Part shown: piece by piece, positions 34,242-46,360 of the stretch
Numbering within the stretch: the stretch's first letter is position 1
How the letters are laid out: each line of letters opens with the position of its first letter
Source: Paralichthys olivaceus
Lineage: Eukaryota; Chordata; Actinopteri; Pleuronectiformes; Paralichthyidae
Direction: 5' to 3'
Length of the DNA: 64,000 nt
NCBI RefSeq assembly: GCF_024713975.1
Contig: NC_091116.1
Location: 3,434,463-3,498,462, forward strand
Notes under the pieces: model-generated
Database searches by the model: none
Told to the model about the DNA's origin: nothing
What the model saw: only the letters and a program-made list of their open reading frames with translations
Position numbers and translations under genes: made by a program

Positions 34242-35046
34242 TTCTGAAAAACAAGCTCAAGGTGCAACTTTGTTGTATCGTTGCAAGAAAAAAATCATTA
34301 CAATTTTCAAAAATTTCCTTCAACAATATTGTCAGTGTTTCGTATCCAGTTGCTTCCTTGATACAGAGTAAACTCCCTGCTCTTTCATCTCTCTCTGCAA
34401 ATATGACATTTTGAAAATGATGTGTTAATAAAATATGAATAAAGTAGTGTTTTGACTACATATGTTCTTTTGAATGCTCACTTTCTTCCTTCAGTGATGA
34501 TGCGAGGGCTCCGTATCCTTTTTCTCTTTGATGAACAGTCTTTCCTGCTCTTTCCGATATGTGTCTCCTCTGAAGCAGAAGCAACTGCACCATCTGCTGG
34601 CGGCAAAGAGAATCATCACCCTAATCCACAGTTTTGCTAATTTGTGACCATTGACACTCTGGAGTTCCTAAACTGTTTTATTGTGCAGGGAAAATAAACT
34701 GAAGGTGTCATTTTGTCCTAGTATTGCAAGCCAAAAAAAGTAATTTGAATTTTCAATCATATCCTTCATTAACTATGTCAGGGTTACATAAACTGTTTTT
34801 TCCTTGATGCTGAGTAAACTCACCGCTCTCTCCAAATATGACATTTTGAGACTGACATGTTGAAGTGACACGGATAAAGTAGTGTTTTGACTACATATGG
34901 TCTTTTGAATGCTCACTTTCTTCCTTCAGTGATGATGCAAGGGTTCCATATCCTTTTTTCTTTGATGAATAGTCTTTCCTGCTCTTTCCAAGATGTGTCT
35001 CCTCTGAAGCAGCAGCAACAGCGCCCTCTGCAATGTAAAGTCTAAA

Positions 35047-35156
35047 AAACTTATAGCACCTGGTATTCCCAGGCTGCCTCCCATCCAAGTACTAACCAGG
35101 CCTGACCCTGCTTAGCTTCCGAGATCGGGCGTGTTCAGGGTGGTATGGCCGTAAGC
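35047..35156 (-). pseudogene. 5S rRNA pseudogene
   Basis: The 5S sequence is recognisable from 5' end GCTTACGG (at 35156) to the 3' end. It lacks about 11 bases in the segment that reads 'gagatcggacgagatcgggc' in the next unit, and has several substitutions near its 3' end. The deletion touches the helix I-III region, so a working rRNA is unlikely. Confidence 0.85.
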
Positions 35157-35793
35157 GATAGACTCTAGCCACAATACCTCCTTTATACATGTGAATCATC
35201 ACCATCCTCAATTGTTCTGTTGCTTTGCGACCATGGAATCTTGAGGTGTGGGGGGGCGGGGGTTAAATTGTTCTGAAAAACAAGCTCAAGGTGCAATTTT
35301 GTTGTATCGTTGCAAGAAAAAAATCATTACAATTTTCAAAAATTTCCTTCAGCAATATTGTCAGTGTTTCATATCCAGTTGTTTCCTTGATGCAGAGTAA
35401 ACTCCCTGCTCTTTCATCTCCCTCTGCAAATATGACATTTTGAAAATGATGTGTTAATAAAATATGAATAAAGTAGTGTTTTGACTACATATGTTCTTTT
35501 GAATGCTCACTTTCTTCCTTCAGTGATGATGCGAGGGTTCCGTATCCTTTTTTTCTTTGATGAACAGTCTTTCCTGCTCTTTCCAATATGTGTCTCCTCT
35601 GAAGCAGAAGCAACGGCACCATCTGCTGGCGGCAAAGAGAATCATCACCCTAATCCAAAAATTTTCCACTTTGTGACCATTGACACTCTGGAGTTCCTTC
35701 AACTGTTTTATTGTGCAGGAAAAATAAACTGAAGGTGTCATTTTGTCTCCTCTGAAGCAGCAGCAACAGCGCCCTCTGCAAAGAAAAGTCTAA

Positions 35794-35914
35794 AAAGCTT
35801 ACAGCACCTGGTATTCCCAGGCGGTCTCCCATCCAAGTACTAACCAGGCCCGACCCTGCTTAGCCTCCGAGATCGGACGAGATCGGGCATGTTCAGGGTG
35901 GTATGGCCATAAGC
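35794..35914 (-). rRNA. 5S rRNA gene, full length
   Basis: The minus strand gives a complete 5S sequence of about 119-121 bases, beginning GCTTATGGCCATACC and ending GGTGCTGTAAGCTT. The internal C box (TGGATGGGAGACC) is intact and the A box differs by one base (GGCTAAGCAGG). A T5 terminator follows at once (AAGCTTTTTAG on the minus strand). A TATA-like element lies at -31 to -25. A few substitutions leave open whether this copy is expressed. Confidence 0.92.
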
Positions 35915-35938
35915 GATAGACTCAAGCCACAATACCTC

Positions 35939-35945
35939 CTTTATA
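35939..35945 (-). promoter_or_regulatory. TATA-like element upstream of 5S
   Basis: TATAAAG on the minus strand ends 25 bases before the 5S start at 35914, the spacing common in fish 5S spacers. The same box is kept upstream of the 5S pieces ending at 35156, 53293 and 62491. Confidence 0.65.
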
Positions 35946-37438
35946 CATGTGAATCATCACCATCCTCAATTGTTCTGTTGCTTTGCGACCATGGAATCTT
36001 GAGGTGTGGGGGGGCGGGGGTTAAATTGTTCTGAAAAACAAGCTCAAGGTGCAATTTTGTTGTATCGTTGCAAGAAAAAAATCATTACAATTTTCAAAAA
36101 TTTCCTTCAGCAATATTGTCAGTGTTTCATATCCAGTTGTTTCCTTGATGCAGAGTAAACTCCCTGCTCTTTCATCTCCCTCTGCAAATATGACATTTTG
36201 AAAATGATGTGTTAATAAAATATGAATAAAGTAGTGTTTTGACTACATATGTTCTTTTGAATGCTCACTTTCTTCCTTCAGTGATGATGCGAGGGTTCCG
36301 TATCCTTTTTTTCTTTGATGAACAGTCTTTCCTGCTCTTTCCAAGATGTGTCTCCTCTGAAGCAGAAGCAACTGCACCATCTGCTGGCGGCAAAGAGAAT
36401 CATCACCCTAATCCACAGTTTTGCTAATTTGTGACCATTGACACTCTGGAGTTCCTAAACTGTTTTATTGTGCAGGGAAAATAAACTGAAGGTGTCATTT
36501 TGTCCTAGTATTGCAAGCCAAAAAAAATAATTTGAATTTTCAATCATATCCTTCATTAACTATGTCAGGGTTACATAAACTGTTTTTTCCTTGATGCTGA
36601 GTAAACTCACCGCTCTCTCCAAATATGACATTTTGAGACTGACATGTTGAAATGACACGGATAAAGTAGTGTTTTGACTACATATGGTCTTTTGAATGCT
36701 CACTTTCTTCCTTCAGTGATTCAATTCAATTCAATTTTATTTATATAGCGCCAATTCATAATTTACATTATCTCAAGGCACTTTACATTTAAAGGTCAAG
36801 ACCTTAAGACAATAATAACATAGAGAAACCCAACAGTTCCCACAATGAGCAAGCACAGGCGACTGTGGAGAGGAAAAACTCCCTCATTAACAGGGAGAAA
36901 CCTCTGGCAGAACCAAGCTCAATGTGGGCGGTCATCTGCCTCGACCGGTTGGGGTGAGGAAAGAAAAGTAAGGGGGGAGGAAAGGAGAGATGGGTGAAAA
37001 GCGGGGGAGAGAAGAGAGAGATGAGGTGGAGAGAGAGAGACCGGTAACAATTTGGCACCATCAAAATCAAGGCTAACCATAACAATAACAATGTATAGAT
37101 CTACATGACTAGATATATTAATGAATTGCTGAGGTCTTGTAATAAATGCAGACAATGGTGATGGTGGTCGTTGTGGTCCTGTAGTCCCGGTGCCGGAGTT
37201 ATCTGAAACGAGATAGAGAGAAGAGCCAGAGGGACTATGGGAGGACAAAGTGACACTTTGACATGATGACATGTTAAAACTAATAAATAAATAAATAAAT
37301 AAATAAATAAAGAGGTGTGGGGGGGCAGAGAGACAGAGAGACGTGAAGAAGTGCTCAGTGCATGATGGGAGTTCCCCCAGCAGTCTAAACCTATAGCAGC
37401 ACAACTAAGGGATGGTTCAGGACTCACCTGATCCAGCC

Positions 37439-40432
37439 CTAACTATAGGCTTTGTCAAAGAGGAAGGTTTTTAGTTTTACTTTAATTGCTGAGACAGTGT
37501 CTGCCTCCCGAACCCAGAGTGGGAGCTGGTTCCACAGGAGAGGAGCCTGATAGCTAAATGTTCTACCTCCTGCTCTACTCTTACAGACTCTTGGAACCAC
37601 TAGAGACCCTGTGTTTTGGGAACGAAGTGATCTACTTGGATAATAAGGTGTTATCAGCTCTTTGATATATGAGGGGGCGTGATTGTTGAGGGCTTTAAAA
37701 GTGAGGAGCAGGATCTTGAATTCTATTCTAAATTTTACCGGGAGCCAATGTAAGGAAGCTAAGACAGGAGTGATATGATCTCTCCTTCTAGTTCCTGTCA
37801 GCACTCGTGCTGCAGCATTTTGGACCAACTGGAGACTTTTAACAGTCTTCATGGAGCATCCTGCTAATAGAGAGTTACAGTAATCTAATCTAGAGGTTAC
37901 AAACGCGTGGACTAGTTTTTCAGCATCCTGCTTAGACAGGATGTTTCTGATTTTGTTAATATTGCGCAGATGGAAGAAAGCCGTCCTAGACACTAGTTTA
38001 ATATGGGGGTCAAATGACATGTCTTGGTCGAACAACACTCCAAGGTTCCTCACAGTGGAGCTGGAAGCCAGACTGACACCATCCAAAGTGACTATCTGGT
38101 CAGACAGTGTTTCTCTGAGATGTTTAGGGCCAATTACAACAACCTCAGTTTTGTCTGAGTTTAAAAGTAGAACATTTTGGGTCATCCACGCCTTGATATC
38201 TTTGAGACATTCCTGAAGTTGAACTAGGCGATTAGATTCATCATGCTTCATGGAAATATACAATTGGGTGTCGTCTGCATAGCAGTGGAATTGTATGTGG
38301 TGCTGTCTGATAATGTTGCCTAAGGGGAGCATATATAGGGTGAAGAGTATTGGTCCAAGGACAGAACCTTGTGGAACTCCATGATTAACTTGCATGTGCA
38401 TGGAGGAGTCATTGTTAACATTAACAAATTGGAATCTATCTGATAAATATGATTTAAACCAGTGTAGTGCTGTTCCTTTAATTCCTATATGTTGTTCTAA
38501 TCTCTGTAGCAGAATCTTATGATCTATTGTGTCAAAGGCTGCACTAAGGTCCAACAAGACGAGGACAGAGACAAGTCCATCATCTGATGCCATAAGAAGG
38601 TCATTAGTGACTTTCAATAGTGCTGTTTCTGTGCTGTGATAGGTTCTAAATCCTGACTGAAATTTTTCCAATAAACCGTTACTATCTAAGTAACCACACA
38701 GCTGGTTAGCAACGGCTTTTTCTAGGATTTTGGAAATGAAGGGCAGGTTGGATATGGGTCTATAGTTAGCTAAAACCTCTGGATCAAGCGTAGGCTTTTT
38801 AAGCAGAGGTTTAATAACGGCTACCTTAAAAGCCTGTGGTACGTAGCCGGTTAGCAAAGACATATTAATCTGATTTAAAATGGAACTGTCAATTAGGGGG
38901 AGGACTTCTTTAAAAAGTCTAGTTGGAACAGAGTCCAGCTGACAAGTAGTTGGTTTAGATGATGAAACTAACGAGGTCAGTTCAGGAAGATCAATAGAGT
39001 AAAATTTGTTTAGACATAAATCTGGTGCTATGGTTTCAGGACCAGACAATGAATCTGTGTTATTCACTGGGAGGAGGTGGTGGATTTTATCCCTGATGGT
39101 TGTAATTTTATTAGTGAAGAAGCTCATGAAGTCATTGCTTCTCAGATCTAGAGGAATAGATGGGTCAGTAGAGGTGTGACTTTCTGTCAGCCTGGCTACA
39201 GTGCTGAAGAGGAACCTGGGGTTGTTCCTATTTTCTTCTATTAGTAATGAATAATACGAGGTTTGGGCATTTCTAAGTGCTTTTTTGTAATTTATAAGGC
39301 TATTCTTCCAGGCTAGGTGGAAGTCTTGGCGATTGGTGGAGCGCCACTTCCTTTCTAGCTTCCGCGATGTCTGTTTTAGAACGCGCGTTTGGGAATTATA
39401 CCACGGAGCTAATCTCCTCTGACTTACTCTCTTCTTTTTTAATGGGGCGACAGCTTCAAGTGCTGTTTTTAGTGAGGCTGCAGTACTATTTACAAAGTTA
39501 TCAACTAGTGTGGGAGTAAGGTTTTGATAATCTTCTTGTATTGTACTGACACATGGCTGAGAGGGAAGTGAGGAGGGGAGCAGTTCTTTAAATTTGTGAA
39601 CAGTTTTGTCAGATAAACATCGACTGTAATAGAATTTCCGTCCAGAATTTCCGTAATTAACAATTCTGAATTCAAATGTAAGTAAAAAATGGTCAGACAG
39701 AAGCGGGTTCTGTTGGAATATTGTTACATTTTCTATGTCAATGCCATATGTCAGGACAAGATCAAGAGTGTGATTCAGGCAGTGGGTCGGTTGATTCACA
39801 TGTTGAGTGAAACCAATCGAGTCTATTAGTGATTTAAATGCTGAACTAAAGCTGTCATTGGCAACATCTACATGAATATTGAAATCACCGGCTATAATGA
39901 TTTGATCTGTTTTAAGGACTAGTTCTGATAAAAATTCAGAGAATTCAGATAGGAATTCAGAGTAAGGGGCGGGTGGACGATAAATGATGACTATATTAAT
40001 TGGTTTATGTGACGTCAGGCTTGGGTGGACGAGGCTGGTTCTAAGATTTTCGAAAGAGTTATAACTCTCTTTTGGTCGGGGGTTGATAGATAGATCAGAT
40101 TTAAAGATTGCTGCAACCCCTCCACCTCTGCCTGTGTTCCGAGGAATGTGAGTATTAGAGTGGGTTGGGGGCGTTGCTTCATTTAAACCTACATATTCTC
40201 CGTCTTGTAGCCAAGTTTCGGTTAAGCATAATAAATCTATTTGATGATCAGTAATGAGATCATTTATAAGTAAAGATTTTGAATTTAGTGACCTGATATT
40301 TAATAAAGCGCATTTTATAGTTATGTTTTTAGCTGATGGTTTGGCTGTGTTAATTTTGACTAAGTTTGAGTGTATCACCCCTCTCCTGTGTACTTTTGAT
40401 TTAAAGAAATTAGGTGGTCGGGTGGCAGACAC
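37439..40432 (-). CDS. L2 LINE ORF2: endonuclease-reverse transcriptase, 997 aa, open
   Basis: ORF2 nicks the target and copies the LINE RNA. The N-terminal quarter is an apurinic-type endonuclease with [15 protein letters not shown] and L-S-D-H-F. The central reverse transcriptase has [24 protein letters not shown] and the catalytic Y-A-D-D-T-Q-L-Y. The C-terminal part has S-L-H-W-L-P-V. The frame is open over 997 codons, the length expected for the clade, so the enzyme may be active in trans. In cis the element is handicapped because its ORF1 is split. Start at ATG 40432, about 95 bases past the ORF1 stop on the minus strand. Confidence 0.93.
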   Translation of the reverse strand: MSATRPPNFFKSKVHRRGVIHSNLVKINTAKPSAKNITIKCALLNIRSLNSKSLLINDLITDHQIDLLCLTETWLQDGEYVGLNEATPPTHSNTHIPRNTGRGGGVAAIFKSDLSINPRPKESYNSFENLRTSLVHPSLTSHKPINIVIIYRPPAPYSEFLSEFSEFLSELVLKTDQIIIAGDFNIHVDVANDSFSSAFKSLIDSIGFTQHVNQPTHCLNHTLDLVLTYGIDIENVTIFQQNPLLSDHFLLTFEFRIVNYGNSGRKFYYSRCLSDKTVHKFKELLPSSLPSQPCVSTIQEDYQNLTPTLVDNFVNSTAASLKTALEAVAPLKKKRVSQRRLAPWYNSQTRVLKQTSRKLERKWRSTNRQDFHLAWKNSLINYKKALRNAQTSYYSLLIEENRNNPRFLFSTVARLTESHTSTDPSIPLDLRSNDFMSFFTNKITTIRDKIHHLLPVNNTDSLSGPETIAPDLCLNKFYSIDLPELTSLVSSSKPTTCQLDSVPTRLFKEVLPLIDSSILNQINMSLLTGYVPQAFKVAVIKPLLKKPTLDPEVLANYRPISNLPFISKILEKAVANQLCGYLDSNGLLEKFQSGFRTYHSTETALLKVTNDLLMASDDGLVSVLVLLDLSAAFDTIDHKILLQRLEQHIGIKGTALHWFKSYLSDRFQFVNVNNDSSMHMQVNHGVPQGSVLGPILFTLYMLPLGNIIRQHHIQFHCYADDTQLYISMKHDESNRLVQLQECLKDIKAWMTQNVLLLNSDKTEVVVIGPKHLRETLSDQIVTLDGVSLASSSTVRNLGVLFDQDMSFDPHIKLVSRTAFFHLRNINKIRNILSKQDAEKLVHAFVTSRLDYCNSLLAGCSMKTVKSLQLVQNAAARVLTGTRRRDHITPVLASLHWLPVKFRIEFKILLLTFKALNNHAPSYIKELITPYYPSRSLRSQNTGSLVVPRVCKSRAGGRTFSYQAPLLWNQLPLWVREADTVSAIKVKLKTFLFDKAYS

Positions 40433-40528
40433 AGTTTCTATAGGACATTGTGATGGTGACTGTTTGAATAGAGGCGCAGAGAAGCGTGTAAGACTGCGAC
40501 TCTGCCTCCTGGTCTCAACTCTGGATTG

Positions 40529-41011
40529 TCACGGTGTGGACATTCTAACAAACGTCGTCATGTTTCTAGATATGAGAGCTGCTCCATCCCAAGTGGGATG
40601 AATACAGTCTCTCCTAATCAGACCAGGTTTCCCCCAAAAAGTTTTCCAATTGTTAACGAAGCCCACGTTGTTATCTGGACACCACCTCGACAGCCAGCGG
40701 TGAAAGGATGACGTGCGGCTAAACGTGTCATCGCTGGAAACATTAGGCAGGGGTCCAGAGAAAATTACGGAGTCCGACATTGTCTTCGCATATGTACACA
40801 CCGAATCAATATTGATTTTTGTGATCTCCGACTGACGTAGTCGGAGGTCATTACTGCCGACGTGAATAATAATCTTACTGTATTTACGCTTACCCTTAGC
40901 CAGCAGTTTTAAATAGGACTCTACGTCGCCCGCTCTGGCCCCGTATACATACATACCACAGTTAAATACATTTAACTGTGGTCGCTGGTGTCGCTAACTT
41001 CACGTTCCTTA
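40529..41011 (-). pseudogene. L2 LINE ORF1, C-terminal half (SGNH esterase-like), interrupted
   Basis: The minus strand carries H-V-G-S-N-D-L (block III of SGNH hydrolases) and D-C-I-H-P-T-W (the Asp-x-x-His block), as in the esterase-type ORF1 of L2/CR1 LINEs. The stretch next to the hAT (L-R-N-V-K-L-A-T-P) continues the frame of the N-terminal half. A short inverted repeat at 40956-40981 brings a stop into this half, so ORF1 is broken twice, by that insertion and by the hAT. Confidence 0.8.
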
Positions 41012-41094
41012 GAATAGAGCAGGGCTGGACTGGCAATCTGGCATACCGGGCATTTTCCCGGTGGGCCGACTTCCCTCGAGGGCCGACGGCCGCC

Positions 41095-41158
41095 CCCGGT
41101 CAGTTTTTTTTTTTTTTTTTTTCCAAAAAAAAAAAAAAAAAAAAAAAAACTGACCGGC
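41095..41158. repeat. Poly-T/poly-A hairpin in the hAT subterminal region
   Basis: GGTCAG, 19 T, CC, 25 A and CTGACC form a near-perfect palindrome directly after the left TIR region. It could extrude as a cruciform. Confidence 0.9.
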
Positions 41159-41217
41159 GGCCCACGATGTCATGTTGACGGCCCTCGGCCGCGAGTTTGC
41201 GTGAGTGGAAGACGGCA

Positions 41218-44200
41218 ATGGACAAACCAAAGCGTAAACTCAAAGGTGGAGCTGAAAAGCTCAGGGCCAAAAGGCTCAAAAATCTAGCCGCAGACGCCGG
41301 AAAATGTTGTAAAATAACGGACATGTTCAGTGGAGGTGTTTCGGGAGCCCCCTCCACCTCAGGTGAATCAAGCACCACCAGCACCATTGGACAGGGCGAG
41401 GGGGCTAGCTGTAGCGATCCACCAATGGAGGCGGCACAGATGGTGGAAGAGGGTGACGCTAGTACTAGCCATGAACAGGGAGGAAGAGATGATGAGTCCG
41501 AACCCGAGGGTCATGGACTGAGTGAGCCGCTGCCGGTGCACCAGGTAAGCAGCTATTAACATAAGGATAATACGTTTAGATGATGGATTTGAATTTAGCC
41601 AGCCGCAGCGATATGAAAATGATGCGTAATAGTTGTGACAAACGGCTATGCTAATATGCTAATGAAAATGCTAGATGAATAGTCATGCTGCACACTATCA
41701 TGCCTGACGGATAAGCAAGCACACAGCATAGCCCCACGATACACACGTCTATAAAATTGCATTTTTAAAACTTGGCATATTTTAGAGATATCCTACAGTG
41801 TTCTTAATATGGGTAATTTAAAGATATTAAAATGACTTAATGGAGATGAATACAGTATAACTTATTTGGATATTTCCAAATAAAATATAACATTTAAGCA
41901 TTAATGTTACTACAAATAAATATACATTTGGATATTTAGTTTAAGTATTATTTGTAATTAATAATTGATCCCTCTGTTCTTTTCTAGTCAAGCAAGACTG
42001 TTGAGGCAGATGTTGACTACTTTTGCCGTCCAGACCGTGCTACACTGCAAACTTTTTTGAACCACCATCCAAAGCAACATGCTCCAAACCCAATAGGAAA
42101 GGTCTTCACAAACAAAGAAGGTACAAGCAGGAAGTGGCTGACATACTGTGATCAACGTCCTGCTTTATTTTGTTTTGTATGCTTGGCCTTTAGCAAGCCC
42201 TCTGATAACAGTGTATTCATTACTGGAATGTCTGACTGTAGACATGCTCACCAGAGAGCAGAAGAGCATGAAAAAAGCATGGCACATCGAGCTTGTGCTG
42301 AAGCTTATTTTCTAAACTGCTCAAAATCTGACATAAACAGCCTGCTTAGAGGAAGACAGCTAACTGCTCATAGAGAGCAGATCAAGAAAAGACGGCAGGT
42401 GTTAGACCGTGTGGTGGAAGTGGTCAGAGTGATTGGAAAGAGGGGGCTAAGCTACAGGCACGAAGACAATGAGGCTGCTTATACTCTAGAGGACAGCAGC
42501 CTTGATCATGGCAACTTTTTGGAGATGATACTTTTGCTGGGGAAATATGATGTGGCATTGAAAGAACATCTCAGTGACATAATTCATAAAAGCAAAAAGC
42601 TCCATGAATCTGCATCAGGCTCAAGAGGCAGGGGTTCCCTTGTCACTCTGCTGTCTAAATCGACTGTCAACTCAGTGATTGACACAATCCTTAAGATGAT
42701 CAAAAAAAACATCGGCACGGAAATTCAAAAAGCCGGCATGTTTACCATACAACTGGACACAACACAGGATATCACAGCACAAGACCAGTGCTCAGTTGTG
42801 CTTCGGTACGTCACTGATACTGTACACGAGAGGCTTGTTGCTGTGGTAAGGTGCAGTTCATCCACAGGAGAGGCCTTTGTTCAGTTGTTGAGTGATGTGC
42901 TTGATGGTCTGAACTTAGACAAAAGCCTCTGCATCGGAAATGCCACAGATGGAGCTGCCAACATGCAGGGAAGATACAGAGGCTTCTCTTCACTCTTGTC
43001 ATCACAATCTCCTCACCATGTCCATGTGTGGTGCTACTCTCATGTGCTCAATCTCGTTCTTTCTGACACCACTGAAATTGTGATAGAGAGTGGATCTCTT
43101 TTTCATCTCCTGAATGACATCGCTGTGTTCATCCGAGAATCTCATCAGAGAATGAACGTATGGGAGAAGGAAAGCCACAGCAGCAGGCACAAGCGCATAG
43201 CACCCATTGGAGAGACACGCTGGTGGGCAAAGCATGATGCCTTAAAGAAAGTGTTTGGCTCATTTGGGAAACCGCAGGACTGTCTCTACATTGATGTTCT
43301 GTGCACCCTTTCAGCCATTCAAGACCAGACGACAGTGAAGTCAAATGTAAGATCCAAAGCAAGGGGATACAAAGATGGCCTTCTCAGACACGAGACCATA
43401 CTGACCGCGCAATTATTCTTGCGGATATTTGAGAAGACCACCCCACTATCCAAGTACCTCCAAACAGGCGGGATGGACATCCTCTCTGCCCACAGGATGG
43501 TGATGTCCACACAAGAGGCCCTTAAGGAGATGGGAAGAGATTTCCAGACAGTCAAGGATGCAACAGAGAGTTTTGTGAAGTGGGCAAATGACAAGCTGGA
43601 GGAGCAGGATGAGGAGATGGGCATGGAGGTGGAGGTTTCACTACCGCAGAGGAGGCAAAAGAAGAAGAAGTCCATGCCAGGAGAGATGGCCCAGGATGAA
43701 ACTTCCAATGACACAAGCAAGACGTATGAGGTTAAAGTCCATAACCAAATTATGGACACGGTTATTGAGGCCATGCAAAGACGATTCCTCGATAACGGCA
43801 ATCTGTATGCGGACCTCTCAATTCTGGACCCCCAAAACTTCCCAGATATCAAAACCAGTGGTCTTCCTGAGTCTGCACTGAAAGACCTAAGCAGATGTCT
43901 CATCAAATTTAACAATTCGGCAACCATATCAAATTTACAATCTGAACTTGAAAGCTTGGCAAGCCAGTGGGACATGCTGAAACGTCCACCACTAGATGAG
44001 TACACATCCCGTACTGTGGAGGAAGGACCTGGTGGAGACCCAGAGGAGATGAAAATTGTCAGCAAAGCCTGTGCCTCATGTAAAAACTGCCCCCTGTGTT
44101 GCTACCAGATTCTCCTCAGATTCAACCTGCTCACAGACGCATACCCTCTTCTTGCTCTGTCCTACAAATATCTGCTGACACTCTCAGTGACACAGGTAGC

Positions 44201-44390
44201 CTGTGAAAGATCATTTTCAACTTTGAAATTCATCAAGAGCAGGCTGAGGAGCAGCTTATCTGCTGGTAAATTGGAGGCCTTCATGCTGATGTCCACAGAA
44301 AAGGACATCCTCATGGGATTGGACACAGACAGTGTCATAGACAGAGTGGCCGAAAAAAGTCAACTGCTTCGGAAGCTCCTACTCTACTAA
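41218..44390 (+). CDS. hAT transposase (DUF4371/ZMYM-like type), two exons, about 909 aa
   Basis: Exon 1 is 41218-41544 (ATG to a GTAAGC donor) and exon 2 is 41988-44390 after a TTTCTAG acceptor, joined in phase 0. The transposase cuts and joins element ends. Residues about 150-210 form a TTF/BED-like Cys/His region (C-F-V-C, later H-A-H-Q-R). The RNase H-like core has I-Q-L-D-T-T-Q-D (first acid) and G-N-A-T-D-G-A-A-N-M (second acid), then R-Y-R-G-F. The C-terminal A-C-E-R-S-F-S-T-L-K holds the last catalytic Glu and the dimerisation helix. An acidic/basic insert lies near 43600-43720. No break was seen, so it is a candidate for an active enzyme. Confidence 0.92.
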
Positions 44391-44782
44391 AGTAAGACAA
44401 TATTTTTAATATTAGTTTAGTTTTGTTTCTCTTCAAAATTACCTAAACTTGATAGTAAGGAATAAAGGCATAACACTTTCATTGTTGATTGTCTTCTTTT
44501 TCCTTTTAGGAAGCCTCTGTCTCAGGTTGTGGCGACGACTTGCTTTCACAAAGTAAGTATTATAGTTATGGAAATGAATGTAATTGTTTGGCTTGAAATT
44601 AAAACTTTTTCCCTTTCCCCCCCTTTAACATGCATTACATCCTTTTCTGTTATTTACTGGTTTTAGGGTTCCATTTCAGGATTGTGAGATTGGATTGTGA
44701 GGATTGTTTTTGGAGATGGACAGACGTTTGGTTTCTGGGTAAGTGAGAAGAAATCAATCTGATTCAAACACAAACGCACACA

Positions 44783-44785
<3 letters not shown>

Positions 44786-44826
<41 letters not shown>
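44786..44826. repeat. CA dinucleotide microsatellite in the hAT 3' part
   Basis: About 20 CA units. A shorter TG run lies at 45051-45068 in the same element. Confidence 0.92.
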
Positions 44827-44832
<6 letters not shown>

Positions 44833-45604
44833 GTATTCAAGTCTCACTTCTCTGTGTCTTCCTCTTTATGAAATCCTGTCCCTCTAGGGCTTCACATGTA
44901 CATAGTTCTTACTGGATTGACGGGGTTTGTGAGCGTTGGTTCCGGTGAAGTCAGCTATTCACCAAGTGAGTAAACATTTACACCTCACCAGAACATAATT
45001 AACTTGTTGCAAACCAGATTTTTTAAAAACCAGATCTTCTCTATCTCTGTGTGTGTGTGTGTGTGTGTCTATCTGTGGGTTTCATGAGTGTTTGATGGAC
45101 TGTAGTCGGTGTAGACAGACAAGGCTATGCACCAAGTGAGTAAACATATAAACATATCCACATTACCATGACATAAAAGCATTAAAAATCTGATGTTGTA
45201 TGTGCCTAACATCAGAGTGGGTATGTGCCCCCCCCCCTCTCTCTGTCCAAGGAGCTGATTGGACTGAAGAGAGCAGATAAGGCCAGTTCATCGGCAGCTG
45301 CCAGGGGCTCTCTTCTCTCAACGTCCAGGTTTTCTGCCAGCTATCATGGCAAATTTATGGATTCATTTTAAATAAACAATTGAGTGTGAAGTCACTGCAC
45401 ATTTCCTGGTGTTTTTTTGGTACCTGAAAGAGAGTTTTTTTAGTTAAATTGTGCACCTTTTTCACTAGGCCAGAACGTTTGTACATTTAGAAGACATAAG
45501 TTACGTCAATTTAATGGCAGATGTGCTCCGCTAATTATGTGGGCCGGTCTGAGCCAAAAAATGCCCGGGCCGTTTTGTTCTCCCAGTCCAGCCCTGGAAT
45601 AGAG

Positions 45605-45858
45605 TCGCCAATAACCAGAGTTTGTTTCTCAGCGGGTGTGTCGCTGAGTGGGGAAAATTTATTTGACACGTGAACGGGTTGGTGGTGAACCTGGGGCTTC
45701 GGTTTAGGGCTACGCTTCTTGTTTCGCACAGTCACCCAACCCACCTGTCTTCCCGGCTGCTCGGGAACTGCTGGGGGGGCTGGAGAAGCTACAGCTATGT
45801 GGCTCGCACCGGCTACTGGGGACTGTCTAACTACATCGCTACACGATCTACTCTCCAT
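45605..45858 (-). pseudogene. L2 LINE ORF1, N-terminal half
   Basis: From ATG 45858 the minus strand encodes a basic, proline-rich lead and ends L-V-I-G-D-S-I, block I (Gly-Asp-Ser) of the SGNH esterase. The next base pair is the hAT target duplication at 45597-45604, beyond which the frame runs into the transposon. The rest of the domain lies at 41011-40529. Confidence 0.82.
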
Positions 45859-46360
45859 GGTACTCTAAAAGGCTCATCCTCGCCTCCATCCTGGCAAATA
45901 AGCTACATTTAACACATGTATCGTTATCGCTAAAGGAGGCAGAAGGGTGACTGAACATCAAACACACTGAGCAGGAGAGAGCAGGGGAGTGAGAGGGAGA
46001 AGCCATCGTTAGCTGCTAATGCTAAATTGCTTTAGCTAACGGGTAGTGTGTAGCTCACAGTGGTTTTATCAACGAGTCGCTGAGACAAGGGGGTGTACGA
46101 GCGACAAGTCAAGATAGCACAACTATGAAAGCAACTCAGAATTAGCGTAAATGATTAGGATGTGAAAGGGTACAGTGAGAGACAAAGAGGAGAAGAGACC
46201 GATACAACACACAGTAGCTAACACCGGAAGTGACACAATACGCTCACCGCAATACGTCAGCACGTCAGCCATTTCTTTCTGTTAACCCCACCTCTAAAGG
46301 TATCTTGTCCAATCTATATAACCTTATTTCCAAACTGCACTGCTCTTCAGTGGCAACTAG

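Larger units (their letters stand above)
34242..36719 (-). repeat. 5S rDNA tandem units (spacer plus gene), two complete and one cut
   Basis: Each unit starts with 'ttctgaaaaacaagctcaag' at 34242, 35271 and 36029. The first is 1029 bp, with an internally duplicated spacer half (34.48 kb against 34.92 kb). The second is 758 bp. The third is again of the long type and stops at 36719 where an L2 LINE begins. The 5S gene sits at the right of each unit on the minus strand. The open frames in the spacer are repeated by descent and are not genes. Confidence 0.85.
41020..45596 (+). mobile_element. hAT DNA transposon, 4577 bp, apparently intact
   Basis: The ends CAGGGCTGGACTGG and its exact reverse complement form the terminal inverted repeat. 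A perfect 8-bp duplication GAATAGAG flanks it (41012-41019 and 45597-45604), the hAT hallmark. The two-exon transposase gene is open. The 3' part (44391-45596) holds CA and TG runs and exon-like AG/GT borders. The perfect duplication and open gene argue for a young insertion. Confidence 0.95.
36720..46360 (-). mobile_element. Near full-length L2-clade LINE carrying a hAT insertion
   Basis: The 3' end is at about 36720 with the (TTGAA)n-type tail on the minus strand. ORF2 (40432-37439) is open. ORF1 is in two pieces (45858-45605 and 41011-40529) around the hAT element, and a 5' UTR-like stretch reaches about 46360. Without the hAT and one target copy the element is about 5.06 kb, a normal length for fish L2. 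It entered the spacer of the third 5S unit at 36719, but the matching 5S sequence does not resume on the right, so a rearrangement followed. Confidence 0.85.

Noticed and set aside
35481-35741. Repeated small open frames in the 5S spacers (also at 34452, 36239, 47284, 56487)
   Set aside because: They recur because the spacer recurs; frames vary in length between units, and there is no protein family hallmark.
36804-37427. Minus-strand frames in the L2 3' region
   Set aside because: They lie in the 3' UTR of the L2 after the ORF2 stop and include an AAAT tandem repeat; no domain is visible.
43319-44065. 248-residue minus-strand frame inside the hAT
   Set aside because: It is the shadow of the transposase reading frame, serine-rich and without motifs.
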